Assembly: GCF_001645105.1 (NCBI RefSeq) | Contig: NZ_LKEG01000022.1 | Location: forward strand, 50,238-114,237 | DNA from: Pseudomonas marginalis | Lineage (GTDB): Bacteria; Pseudomonadota; Gammaproteobacteria; Pseudomonadales; Pseudomonadaceae | Length of the DNA: 64,000 bases | Direction: 5' to 3' | Shown: positions 9,840-17,705 of the stretch, one piece after another | Position numbering within the stretch: the first letter of the stretch is position 1 | How the letters are laid out: every line of letters begins with the position of its first letter | Translations under genes and position numbers: made by a program | The notes under the pieces: model-generated | Databases searched by the model: none | Told to the model about the DNA's origin: nothing | Seen by the model: the letters and a program-made list of their open reading frames with translations, nothing else

Positions 9840-10670
9840 ATGCATCCCGCAGCCGAACATTCGCCGCTGGGCAAGTCCAGTGAATACATCTCCACCTACA
9901 CACCTTCGTTGTTGTTCCCGATCCCGCGTGCGGCCAAATGGGCCGAACTGGGCCTGAGCGCCGAGACCCTGCCTTACAAGGGCGTGGATTTCTGGAACTG
10001 CTTCGAACTGTCCTGGCTGCTGCCGTCGGGCAAGCCGGTGGTGGCCATCGGTGAATTCAGCATCCCGGCCGACTCGCCGAACATCATCGAGTCCAAGTCG
10101 TTCAAGCTCTACCTCAACTCGCTCAACCAGACCGCGTTTGCCGATACGGCAAGCCTGGAAGCCACCCTGCGCACCGACCTCAGCGCCGCTGCCGGCAAGC
10201 CTGTGACCGTGCGTATTCGCACCTTGGCTGAAAGTGAAGCTGAAGGCGTAATGGCGTTGCCCGGTGTGTGCATCGATGATTTGGATATCAGTGTCAGCAA
10301 CTACGAGCACCCACGCCCGGAACTGCTGCGTTGCGATGATGCGCGCGTTGTCGAGGAGAGCGTGCACAGCCACCTGCTCAAATCCAACTGCCCGGTGACC
10401 AGCCAGCCTGACTGGGGCAGCGTCGTGGTGGAATACCGTGGTCACGCGCTGGATCACGCCAGCCTGCTGGAATACATCGTGAGCTTTCGCCAGCACTCGG
10501 ACTTCCATGAACAGTGCGTGGAGCGCATCTTCCTGGACTTGCAGCGCTTGCTGAAGCCGGAGAAGTTGACGGTGTATGCGCGGTATGTGCGGCGGGGTGG
10601 GCTGGATATCAACCCGTATCGCAGTACTGAGGATGTCGCGTTCCAGAATGTGCGCCTGGCTCGCCAGTAA
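9840..10670 (+). CDS. queF: NADPH-dependent 7-cyano-7-deazaguanine reductase QueF
   Basis: 276 residues, the long (YqfB-fused, type II) QueF form. It reduces preQ0 to preQ1 in queuosine biosynthesis. Seen motifs: [15 protein letters not shown] (the QueF substrate and NADPH loop), the catalytic Cys in [15 protein letters not shown], and [16 protein letters not shown]. The length matches the enterobacterial and pseudomonad enzyme. Single gene; a REP hairpin follows. Confidence 0.96.
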   Translation: MHPAAEHSPLGKSSEYISTYTPSLLFPIPRAAKWAELGLSAETLPYKGVDFWNCFELSWLLPSGKPVVAIGEFSIPADSPNIIESKSFKLYLNSLNQTAFADTASLEATLRTDLSAAAGKPVTVRIRTLAESEAEGVMALPGVCIDDLDISVSNYEHPRPELLRCDDARVVEESVHSHLLKSNCPVTSQPDWGSVVVEYRGHALDHASLLEYIVSFRQHSDFHEQCVERIFLDLQRLLKPEKLTVYARYVRRGGLDINPYRSTEDVAFQNVRLARQ

Positions 10671-10675
10671 ACAAC

Positions 10676-10702
10676 TGTGGGAGTGGGCTTGCCCCCTCCC
10701 AC
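10676..10702. repeat. Single REP hairpin
   Basis: Imperfect palindrome TGTGGGAGTGGGCTTGCC with CCCTCCCACA directly after queF. It is a lone REP of the same family as the REPINs. Confidence 0.7.
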
Positions 10703-10732
10703 ATTGGGGTCTGCGCTGGGCTGGCGCGCAGA

Positions 10733-10999
10733 TTAAATCCCCATGCTGCCCAGCGTGTTCATGATATTGCGCAATGTCCCGGAAATCACCGGGTGCTCGG
10801 CGTCGAACTCTATGGCTGCTTGATTCACATCATCGGAAATACTGGGTGTCTGAGTCGCCGGTTCAAGTTCAAGTTGTAACTCAAACTTGGCAATCAAAGC
10901 CTCCAGTGCTTCACGCTTCTCGTCCGACAGCGGCGGATCCTGTTCCAATTGCCCGCGCAGGATCTCGACCTGTTCTTCCAGTTTTTTGCGATCAGGCAT
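10733..10999 (-). CDS. DUF4404 family protein
   Basis: 88 residues, acidic and helical. The N-terminal MPDRKKLEEQVEILRGQLEQ resembles a short coiled coil, and the C-terminus is FDAEHPVISGTLRNIMNTLGSMGI. AAGGAAA seven bases upstream of the ATG at 10999 decides this start over a longer upstream reading. Small DUF4404 proteins of this size are common in pseudomonads; the function is unknown. It lies 111 bp downstream of the HAD-like gene on the same strand. Confidence 0.75.
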   Translation of the reverse strand: MPDRKKLEEQVEILRGQLEQDPPLSDEKREALEALIAKFELQLELEPATQTPSISDDVNQAAIEFDAEHPVISGTLRNIMNTLGSMGI

Positions 11000-11109
11000 G
11001 ACATGTTTCCTTTTATCGATAGTCACTGGCATAGACCGCGGCACGCCGAGAAAGGTCTACGGGCTGACCTGTAGATTAATCCACTCGCGTCGACTGTGCA
11101 TGATCCGTG

Positions 11110-11718
11110 TCAGGGCTTCTCGCCTTTGTGCTGGCGCAGCCTGATGTCGGCCAGGCAGGTGCCGAGTTCGCCCAGGTGATCGATCACCGAGTGCACGCCC
11201 AGCCCGTACAGCGCGAGGGTGGCCTTGCCGCGCTTGAGCTCGCGTTCCGGTTCGCTCAATGCCAGCCATTGCTCGGGCGCCATCCCGCACAATGAGCCGC
11301 AGGAGGCCAGGCCGATGGTCCACAGCCCGGCATTGAGCCCGGATTGCAGCAGGCGCGGTTCGCCGCTGACCAACACGCAGCCTTCCAGGCGCTCGATATT
11401 CAGCTCCATCAAGGCTTGCCAGCAGGCATGGGGCGCGGGCCAGCGAATGGCGGAGGGCGATGCCGCCTTGACCCAGTCGGGCAGCGTGGCGGCCAGGGGC
11501 GTGGTGACGGCGGGGGGGAGTTCATCCAGCCAGGCGCAGGGAACACCCTGTTCCTTGAGGCTGCGCAGGATTTTCAGCGCACCCGGTGTGGCTTGGGAGT
11601 CGGGGGAGGGTGAGTCGGTGCGCGCCCGGGAACCGAAATCCACCAGGCAGCCACTCAGGCCAAACAGAACGGCAGTCAAGGCGGGGGCGCTGGCGATGGC
11701 AATTTCGGGTTGAGGCAT
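11110..11718 (-). CDS. HAD-superfamily protein, phosphonatase-like, with lost nucleophile
   Basis: 202 residues. The N-terminal motif AVLFGLSGCLVDFGSRA aligns with motif I of phosphonoacetaldehyde hydrolase-like HAD proteins (AVILDWAGTTVDFGS), but the nucleophilic Asp is Gly. Later segments fit a HAD core with a helical cap: ALKILRSLKEQGVPCAW, GCVLVSGEPRLLQSGLNAGLWTIGLASCGSL and a C-terminal helix. Without the aspartate a phosphatase activity is unlikely, so it may be a regulatory or binding homologue. It lies beside mlaA and the DUF4404 gene. The family call is moderate; the loss of the Asp is seen directly. Confidence 0.65.
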   Translation of the reverse strand: MPQPEIAIASAPALTAVLFGLSGCLVDFGSRARTDSPSPDSQATPGALKILRSLKEQGVPCAWLDELPPAVTTPLAATLPDWVKAASPSAIRWPAPHACWQALMELNIERLEGCVLVSGEPRLLQSGLNAGLWTIGLASCGSLCGMAPEQWLALSEPERELKRGKATLALYGLGVHSVIDHLGELGTCLADIRLRQHKGEKP

Positions 11719-11913
11719 GTCGACATCCCTGAAATAGCGCTAACGCTATCGAGGCAGGATGACAAGTCGATGACAGGATTGTTAATTGTAGGAATTTTGT
11801 CCATTTAATGTCAGGCGCTTCCTTGTTGCTGCCTAAATGGCGACTTCCGTCATATACTGACGGCCTTATTCAGGGCATAGCGCCCATGACAGACCATTCA
11901 AGGAGCAAAAGCT

Positions 11914-12603
11914 ATGCGCTGGAGCCACTATTTCGCTCAGCTGTCGGTGTGTGCCACTGTACTGCTGGCGCCGTTTGCCGCACACGCAGCGTCGGAAGAC
12001 GATCCGTGGGAAAGCATCAACCGCCCGATCTTTACCTTCAACGACACCGTTGATACCTACGCCCTGAAGCCGTTGGCCCAAGGCTATGAGTGGATTACCC
12101 CGCAGTTTGTCGAAGACGGTATCCACAACTTCTTCCGCAACATCGGCGATGTGGGCAACCTGGCCAACAACGTGCTGCAACTCAAACCGCATAACGCCGG
12201 TGTCGACACCGCCCGTTTGCTGGTCAACACCACGTTCGGCGTGCTGGGCTTTATCGATGTCGGCACCAAAATGGGGCTGCAACGCAGCGATGAAGACTTC
12301 GGCCAGACCCTCGGTTATTGGGGCGTGGGCAGTGGTCCTTACGTGATGATCCCGCTGCTGGGCCCAAGCACACTGCGTGATGCGCCGTCCAAGTACGTGG
12401 ACAGCTACACCCAACCGTACCGCTATATGAACGATATCGGCTGGCGCAACAGCACCATGGGCCTGAACATTGTCGACACCCGTGCCAGCCTGCTCGACAG
12501 TGAGAAGCTGATCACCGGCGATAAGTACACCTTTATCCGCAACGCCTACCTGCAGAACCGCGAGTTCAAGGTCAAGGATGGCAAGGTGGTTGACGATTTT
12601 TAA
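11914..12603 (+). CDS. mlaA: MlaA (VacJ) outer-membrane phospholipid transport protein
   Basis: 229 residues. MlaA removes phospholipids from the outer leaflet of the outer membrane, passing them to MlaC. The family core is clear: DPWESINRPIFTFND near the mature N-terminus, RNIGDVGNLANNVLQ, NTTFGVLGFIDVG, EDFGQTLGYWGVGSGPYVMIPLLGPS and DTRASLLDSE. The signal peptide ends AAHAAS with no lipobox Cys at the cleavage site; the only early Cys is at residue 13 within the hydrophobic stretch. By sequence it therefore looks like a Sec-exported protein rather than a lipoprotein. A strong terminator follows. Confidence 0.92.
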   Translation: MRWSHYFAQLSVCATVLLAPFAAHAASEDDPWESINRPIFTFNDTVDTYALKPLAQGYEWITPQFVEDGIHNFFRNIGDVGNLANNVLQLKPHNAGVDTARLLVNTTFGVLGFIDVGTKMGLQRSDEDFGQTLGYWGVGSGPYVMIPLLGPSTLRDAPSKYVDSYTQPYRYMNDIGWRNSTMGLNIVDTRASLLDSEKLITGDKYTFIRNAYLQNREFKVKDGKVVDDF

Positions 12604-12622
12604 GCTGTGATGTTTTGAAATG

Positions 12623-12654
12623 AAAAAAAGGCGACCCTGGGGGTCGCCTTTTTT
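12623..12654. terminator. Bidirectional intrinsic terminator
   Basis: A-run, stem GGCGACCC / GGGTCGCC with a 3-base loop, then a T-run. It lies between the convergent mlaA and PilZ genes and can serve both. Confidence 0.9.
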
Positions 12655-12665
12655 GTGCGCGGGTT

Positions 12666-12962
12666 TCAGCGCATTTTCAAGATCTTAAGCCCCAGCTGTT
12701 GCTCTTCGCCTGCCGTCTTGGTCCATACCACTTCGGTATCCGCCTCCAGCCCGGCAAGGGCGGCATGCTCCGAATCGATGCGTACGGTCAATTCATCTCC
12801 CACGTTGAACTGGCGGGGTGCCTGCACCTGCATTCCGGAGCTGGAAAGGTCCACGCATACCCCGGCAATCTCCTGGCCGGCATGGATCAAAGCCACATCG
12901 GCATCCACACGCATGCGGATGAAATCGCGTTTTTCGGCATAGTCGCGCTCGTGTTCGCTCAT
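12666..12962 (-). CDS. Single-domain PilZ protein
   Basis: 98 residues, one PilZ domain: the arginine motif in KRDFIRMRVD near residue 15 and the second motif DLSSSGMQV near 40, both needed to bind c-di-GMP. The start at 12962 is favoured by AAGGA eight bases upstream; an ATG three codons earlier has no spacing for a ribosome site. In P. aeruginosa a PilZ gene likewise lies between mlaA and the rssB-rssC pair, so this is conserved core order. Confidence 0.88.
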   Translation of the reverse strand: MSEHERDYAEKRDFIRMRVDADVALIHAGQEIAGVCVDLSSSGMQVQAPRQFNVGDELTVRIDSEHAALAGLEADTEVVWTKTAGEEQQLGLKILKMR

Positions 12963-13238
12963 AGGTTCCATCCTTACTTTGTGTTGTGGTCGTGCCTGTT
13001 CTTATAACTCCCGGTGATTTGCGATGTAAAGACGCCCGGCGACCATCGGCATGAGCTTGAAACCCCTCACGGATGGGAGTACCGTCTGCGCCTTAGAAGG
13101 GCACCTCTGCTTTACCTTTGTGCATGGGCGAAATCCCAACGCTTTGTAGGACAGAGAGGCTAGAAAGCGAATCCAGTACGTGAGTCCGGCCATTGCCGAG
13201 CCGCCTACGCCAACCTAATTCTGGCGCCGTTTGCCCAC

Positions 13239-14420
13239 ATGCAAAAAACCAGTGCCACGCTGCTGATAATCGATGACGACGAAGTAGTGCGCGCGAGCCT
13301 CGCGGCCTATTTGGAAGACAGTGGCTTCAGCGTCCTGCAGGCCAGTAATGGCCAACAGGGTCTCCAGGTATTCGAGCGCGACCAGCCCGACCTCGTGATC
13401 TGCGACCTGCGCATGCCCCAGATGGGCGGCCTCGAGCTGATTCGCCAGGTGACCGAGCGCGCGTCGCAGACCCCGGTGATTGTCGTGTCCGGCGCGGGCG
13501 TGATGAACGATGCCGTCGAGGCCCTGCGCCTGGGCGCTGCCGATTACCTGATCAAGCCCCTGGAAGACCTGGCGGTGCTGGAGCACTCGGTGCGCCGTGC
13601 CCTGGACCGTGCCCGCCTGCTAGTGGAGAACCAGCGCTATCGCGAGAAGCTCGAAACCGCCAACCGCGAACTCGAAGCCAGCCTCAACCTGCTCCAGGAA
13701 GACCAGAACGCCGGTCGCCAGGTGCAAATGAACATGCTGCCGGTCAGCCCCTGGACCATCGACGAATTTCAGTTTGCGCACCAGATCATCCCGTCGCTGT
13801 ACCTCTCGGGTGATTTTGTCGACTACTTCCGTGTTGACGAACGGCGTGTCGCGTTCTACCTGGCCGATGTATCCGGCCATGGTGCTTCCTCTGCTTTTGT
13901 CACCGTGTTGTTGAAGTTCATGACCACACGGTTGCTGTTCGAATCCAAACGCAATGGCACCTTGCCGGAGTTCACTCCCTCCCAGGTGCTGGGCCACATC
14001 AACCGGGGCCTGATCAGCTGCAAGCTGGGCAAGCACGTGACGATGGTCGGCGGCGTGATTGATGAAGAAACCGGTCTTTTGACCTACAGCATCGGCGGTC
14101 ACCTGCCGATGCCGGTTTTGTACACTCCTGACAGTGTGCGTTACCTGGAAGGGCGTGGTTTGCCGGTGGGCTTGTTCAATGAAGCCACCTATGAAGACCA
14201 CATTCTGGAGTTACCGCCGACGTTCAGCCTTACGCTGATGTCCGACGGTATCCTGGACCTTCTTCCAGAGCCTACACTCAAAGAGAAAGAAGCCGCCTTG
14301 CCCCAAAAGGTCAAGTCGGCGGGCGGCAGCCTGGATGGCCTGCGGCAGGTTTTTGGATTGGCCACGCTAGGGGAGATGCCGGATGATATCGCCCTATTGG
14401 TGTTGAGCAGGAATCTTTGA
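13239..14420 (+). CDS. rssB: Response regulator with PP2C-type phosphatase output (RssB)
   Basis: 393 residues. An N-terminal receiver domain (acceptor Asp56 in LVICDLRMPQMGG, KP lysine in YLIKPLEDL) is joined by a coiled linker (about 125-165) to a SpoIIE-type serine phosphatase domain with FYLADVSGHGASSAF, a GGVIDEETGLLTYSIGGH stretch and the closing LMSDGILDL and DDIALLVL. The partner is the STAS protein encoded next, which it probably dephosphorylates in a partner-switching module. The stop and the next start overlap (TGATG). No strong ribosome site is visible before its ATG. Confidence 0.9.
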   Translation: MQKTSATLLIIDDDEVVRASLAAYLEDSGFSVLQASNGQQGLQVFERDQPDLVICDLRMPQMGGLELIRQVTERASQTPVIVVSGAGVMNDAVEALRLGAADYLIKPLEDLAVLEHSVRRALDRARLLVENQRYREKLETANRELEASLNLLQEDQNAGRQVQMNMLPVSPWTIDEFQFAHQIIPSLYLSGDFVDYFRVDERRVAFYLADVSGHGASSAFVTVLLKFMTTRLLFESKRNGTLPEFTPSQVLGHINRGLISCKLGKHVTMVGGVIDEETGLLTYSIGGHLPMPVLYTPDSVRYLEGRGLPVGLFNEATYEDHILELPPTFSLTLMSDGILDLLPEPTLKEKEAALPQKVKSAGGSLDGLRQVFGLATLGEMPDDIALLVLSRNL

Positions 14421-14902
14421 TGAGTACCGGAAGAATCCAATTCGCCGAGCAAGACGGGACCTTTGTCCTGAAATTTGTCGGTGAAGTGCGCCTGACCTTG
14501 TGTTCGGCGCTGGATGCGACGATTGAGCGGATCTTCACAGCGCTGAACTTCTCGGCGATCGTGATCGATCTGACCGAAACCCGCAGCATCGATAGCACCA
14601 CCCTGGGTCTCTTGGCCAAGTTGTCCATTCTGTCTCGGCAGAAGGTTGGCCTGTTGCCGACGGTCGTCACCACCCACGAAGACATCACCCGTCTGCTGCA
14701 GTCCATGGGCTTCGACCAAGTGTTCAACATCGTTGACCGCCCGATCCCCTGCCCGGAATGCCTGACCGACCTGCCGTCCCAGGACCAGTCCGAGGAAGTG
14801 GTGCGGGTCAAGGTGCTGGAAGCGCACAAGATCCTGATGGGCTTGAACGAGTCCAACCGTGAAGCCTTCCACGACCTCGTGAACGCGCTGGAACGCCACT
14901 GA
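14420..14902 (+). CDS. rssC: STAS-domain anti-sigma factor antagonist (RssC)
   Basis: 160 residues. STAS domain at about 1-100 with the switching serine region IDLTETRSIDSTTLGLLAKLS (Ser-Thr-Thr). A C-terminal extension contains CPECLTDLPSQDQSEE followed by a helix. The ATG at 14420 shares a base with the stop of rssB, so the two are co-translated. Together they form a two-gene partner-switching unit thought to bear on the general stress response in pseudomonads. Confidence 0.88.
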   Translation: MSTGRIQFAEQDGTFVLKFVGEVRLTLCSALDATIERIFTALNFSAIVIDLTETRSIDSTTLGLLAKLSILSRQKVGLLPTVVTTHEDITRLLQSMGFDQVFNIVDRPIPCPECLTDLPSQDQSEEVVRVKVLEAHKILMGLNESNREAFHDLVNALERH

Positions 14903-14914
14903 TCCACGGTCAAC

Positions 14915-15002
14915 TGTGGGAGGGGGCTTGCTCCCGATGGCGGAGTGACAGTCAGTAAATTCATAACTGACCCACCGCCATCGGGAGCAAGCCCCCTCCC
15001 AC
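14915..15002. repeat. REPIN (paired inverted REP palindromes)
   Basis: TGTGGGAGGGGGCTTGCTCC on the left and its inverted copy on the right, with a spacer that is itself partly palindromic (GTCAGT/ACTGAC). Located between the convergent rssC and tal. Confidence 0.9.
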
Positions 15003-15040
15003 CTTTGAACGCTGCTCGGCTTGAGACCGGCAAAAGGCAA

Positions 15041-15076
15041 AAAAAGGGCGGTACCCGCGAAGGTACCGCCCTTTTT
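15041..15076. terminator. Bidirectional intrinsic terminator (tal/rssC)
   Basis: A5 run, perfect 10-bp stem GGGCGGTACC / GGTACCGCCC with a 6-base loop, then T5. It lies 14 bp past the tal stop. Confidence 0.92.
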
Positions 15077-15090
15077 GCCGCCTGCGCTTT

Positions 15091-16017
15091 TTACAGCTTG
15101 GCCGACAACAGCGCTTCCAGCTTCTCCTGGTCCCGAGCAAACTGACGAATCCCCTCCGCCAGCTTCTCAGTCGCCATCGCATCCTCGTTGGATTCCCAAC
15201 GGAACTGCGCTTCAGTCAGATGCACCCGCGCTTCACCGGCATGGCCTGGCGACAACTTACGCTCCAGCTTGCCTTCATCCGCCGCCAGCTTTTCCAGCAG
15301 ATCCGGGCTGATGGTCAGGCGATCACAGCCAGCCAACTCTTCGATCTGGCTGAGGTTGCGGAAGCTCGCACCCATCACCACGGTCTTGTAGCCGTTGGCC
15401 TTGTAGTAGTTGTAGATGCGCGTCACCGACTGCACACCCGGGTCTTCAGCACCGGTGTAGTCGTTGCCGTTGGCCTTTTTGTACCAATCGTAGATACGGC
15501 CCACGAAAGGTGAGATCAGGAACACGCCAGCCTCAGCACAGGCTACCGCCTGGGCGAAGGAGAACAGCAGCGTCAGGTTGGTCTGGATACCTTCTTTTTC
15601 CAGCTGCTCGGCGGCGCGGATGCCTTCCCAGGTGGAGGCGATCTTGATCAGCACACGGTCGCGGCCAACGCCGGCTTTGTCGTACAGGTCGATCAGACGG
15701 TGCGCACGCTTGAGTACGGCGTCAGTGTCGAACGACAGGCGGGCATCCACCTCGGTGGAAATACGGCCCGGCACCACTTTGAGAATCTCTTGACCCACCG
15801 CCACCGCAAAACGGTCGCTGGCCAGGCCTACATCACCATTGCAGTCCTGTACGCACTCATCGAGCAGCTTGGCATAGCCTGGGATCGAAGCAGCCTTGAG
15901 CAGCAGGGAAGGGTTGGTGGTGGCGTCTTGCGGTTTGAGCTTGGCGAGGGTAGAAAAATCGCCGGTATCGGCTACGACGGTGGTGAATTGCTTGAGTTGT
16001 TCCAGCTTGGAAGTCAT
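15091..16017 (-). CDS. tal: Transaldolase
   Basis: 308 residues, TalB-type. It transfers a dihydroxyacetone unit between sugar phosphates in the non-oxidative pentose phosphate pathway. The Schiff-base lysine lies in [30 protein letters not shown] near the start and [19 protein letters not shown] are also diagnostic. The start [11 protein letters not shown] is chosen because it matches the usual length; the open frame continues 44 codons upstream without family similarity. In conserved rssBC-tal-dusA order. Confidence 0.96.
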   Translation of the reverse strand: MTSKLEQLKQFTTVVADTGDFSTLAKLKPQDATTNPSLLLKAASIPGYAKLLDECVQDCNGDVGLASDRFAVAVGQEILKVVPGRISTEVDARLSFDTDAVLKRAHRLIDLYDKAGVGRDRVLIKIASTWEGIRAAEQLEKEGIQTNLTLLFSFAQAVACAEAGVFLISPFVGRIYDWYKKANGNDYTGAEDPGVQSVTRIYNYYKANGYKTVVMGASFRNLSQIEELAGCDRLTISPDLLEKLAADEGKLERKLSPGHAGEARVHLTEAQFRWESNEDAMATEKLAEGIRQFARDQEKLEALLSAKL

Positions 16018-16210
16018 GGGCGTGCTCTGTCCTGTGGGTCTGATGACATTACCCGAGCGCCGACAGGCGCTCAAGGGCGCAAATGCGTTCGATCGTTTGC
16101 GAGGGCAACAACCTGAAAACAGCCGTTTGAATGACCGGCCGTGCTGCAAGATAGGAGGGCAAAACAGTCGGCAGGTTCAACCCAATCACCGCATGACCAC
16201 CACAATCCAA

Positions 16211-16238
16211 ATGTGAGAGGGGGTTGCCCCGATAGCGG
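16211..16238. repeat. Decayed single REP
   Basis: ATGTGAGAGGGGGTTGCC followed by CCGATAGCGG resembles one half of a REPIN with several substitutions. It lies in the 250-bp gap between dusA and tal. Confidence 0.55.
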
Positions 16239-16269
16239 CAGGCCAGTCACCCCGGACCTGAACGGACAC

Positions 16270-17256
16270 TCACCGCCCTTCCAGCAAAGCCCCGGCCTGA
16301 TCCAGCAACGCCAACGGATCACTCGCCTTATGAATATCCACCGACAACAACTGCCTGAACTTGCGCGCCCCCGGAAAACCAGTGCCCAACCCCAGAATAT
16401 GCCGAGTGATATGGTGCATCGAGCCACCGGTCGCCAAATGCTCAGCAATATAAGGCCGCAACTGCACCAGCGCCTCAGCCCGACTGATCACCGGCGCCTC
16501 ACTGCCAAACAACTGCTGATCCACCTCCGCCAACACATACGGATTGTGATAAGCCTCGCGCCCCAGCATCACCCCATCAAACGTCTGCAGATGCTCATGG
16601 CACTGCTCCAGCGTCTTGATGCCGCCGTTGAGCACAATCTCCAACTCAGGAAAGTCCTGCTTCAACTGCGCCGCCACGTCGTAGCGCAAAGGAGGAATGT
16701 CACGGTTCTCCTTCGGTGACAGCCCTTCCAGGATCGCAATCCGCGCATGCACGGTAAAACTGGTGCAGCCAGCGTCCTTCACCGTCCCGACGAAATCACA
16801 CAACTGGGCATAACTGTCCCGCCCGTTGATCCCGATACGGTGCTTCACCGTCACGGGGATCGACACCGCATCACGCATCGCCTTCACACACTCCGCCACC
16901 AACGCCGGATGCGCCATCAAGATCGCGCCGATCATATTGTTCTGCACCCGATCACTGGGGCAGCCGACGTTCAGGTTTACTTCGTCGTAGCCTGCGGCTT
17001 CGGCCATACGTGCGCAGGCCGCCAGGTCGGCGGGCACGCTACCCCCCAATTGCAGTGCAAGCGGGTGCTCGGCTTCGTTGTGGCGCAGGAAACGGTCGTG
17101 ATCGCCGTGGAGGATTGCGCCGGTGGTGACCATCTCTGTGTAGAGCAGCGCGTGCTTGGAGAGCAGGCGCAGGAAGAACCGGCAGTGGCGGTCGGTCCAG
17201 TCCATCATCGGGGCGACGGAGAAGCGGCGGGAGAGTGGGGCGGTTTGTAGGGGCAT
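16270..17256 (-). CDS. dusA: tRNA-dihydrouridine(20/20a) synthase DusA
   Basis: 328 residues, FMN-dependent TIM barrel that reduces U20/U20a of tRNAs. Seen: SVAPMMDWTDRHCRFF at the start, the catalytic Cys in NVGCPSDRVQNNMIGA, HRIGI, HARIAILEGLSPKENR and NGGIKT. The C-terminal helical domain ends DQAGALLEGR. The 5' end of dusA is a documented integration site for genomic islands, and accessory DNA begins directly upstream of it here. Confidence 0.95.
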   Translation of the reverse strand: MPLQTAPLSRRFSVAPMMDWTDRHCRFFLRLLSKHALLYTEMVTTGAILHGDHDRFLRHNEAEHPLALQLGGSVPADLAACARMAEAAGYDEVNLNVGCPSDRVQNNMIGAILMAHPALVAECVKAMRDAVSIPVTVKHRIGINGRDSYAQLCDFVGTVKDAGCTSFTVHARIAILEGLSPKENRDIPPLRYDVAAQLKQDFPELEIVLNGGIKTLEQCHEHLQTFDGVMLGREAYHNPYVLAEVDQQLFGSEAPVISRAEALVQLRPYIAEHLATGGSMHHITRHILGLGTGFPGARKFRQLLSVDIHKASDPLALLDQAGALLEGR

Positions 17257-17415
17257 TGGGGATCTGAGTTTGCGAGGCGAATAGGACGTAGTTTATCAGG
17301 GATGGGTATTGGGTGTTGGGGGGGGCTGTGCCATTTAACACGTCTAACCGGAGACGCTGTCGGAATACTCTCAGTATCTGTAGGCGGCCAATGCATCACA
17401 TATCGTGGTCTGACC

Positions 17416-17526
17416 CTAATATCCGATGAAGGTGCAGCCCAAGTCTTGTGCCAGGCGGCGGATTTCGAAGATGCGGGAGGGGTTAGCGGCCGCCGGGTGG
17501 ACGTGCAGGGTGGCTGTGATGTGCAT
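17416..17526 (-). CDS. Small 36-residue ORF with sequestered ribosome site
   Basis: Reads MHITATLHVHPAAANPSRIF then EIRRLAQDLGCTFIGY and a TAG. A GAGG ribosome site lies seven bases before the ATG but is buried in a perfect 12-bp hairpin immediately upstream, suggesting translational control. No family with a known function is recognised. It may be a small phage or island-encoded protein, given its place between dusA and the NACHT gene. The good ribosome spacing and clean ends argue for a real gene; the short length leaves doubt. Confidence 0.5.
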   Translation of the reverse strand: MHITATLHVHPAAANPSRIFEIRRLAQDLGCTFIGY

Positions 17527-17530
17527 GGTG

Positions 17531-17562
17531 TTGCCTCGCTCTGTGGTGGAAGAGCGAGGCAA
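17531..17562 (-). promoter_or_regulatory. Perfect 12-bp hairpin covering a ribosome site
   Basis: TTGCCTCGCTCT and AGAGCGAGGCAA around an 8-base loop. On the minus-strand transcript the right arm contains the GAGG of the small ORF at 17526, with only four bases between stem and ATG. There is no T-tract, so it is not a standard terminator. Confidence 0.6.
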
Positions 17563-17582
17563 ACATCAACCATTGGCTGGCT

Positions 17583-17608
17583 AAAATCAACAACCGACTG
17601 TTGATTTT
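17583..17608. promoter_or_regulatory. Perfect palindrome, possible repressor operator
   Basis: AAAATCAACA, spacer ACCGAC, TGTTGATTTT. It lies between the minus-strand small ORF and the NACHT gene, where both promoters should be. The half-site ATCAA/TTGAT also recurs in the repressor/Cro intergenic region at 20284-20312, so the prophage-type repressor could act here too. The regulator is inferred. Confidence 0.45.
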
Positions 17609-17705
17609 TCAGGGCGGGTGAAAATTTTCTCTTCGTTGGAGTATATTTTCATAATTTTTGAGGGTGGCAGTCTGCCATCCTGATTTTTCAAAAGGGATGT
17701 TTGGA

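Noticed and set aside
13002..13193. 63-codon minus-strand frame between the PilZ gene and rssB
   Set aside because: No ribosome site or family pattern; the region is more likely promoter DNA for both divergent genes.
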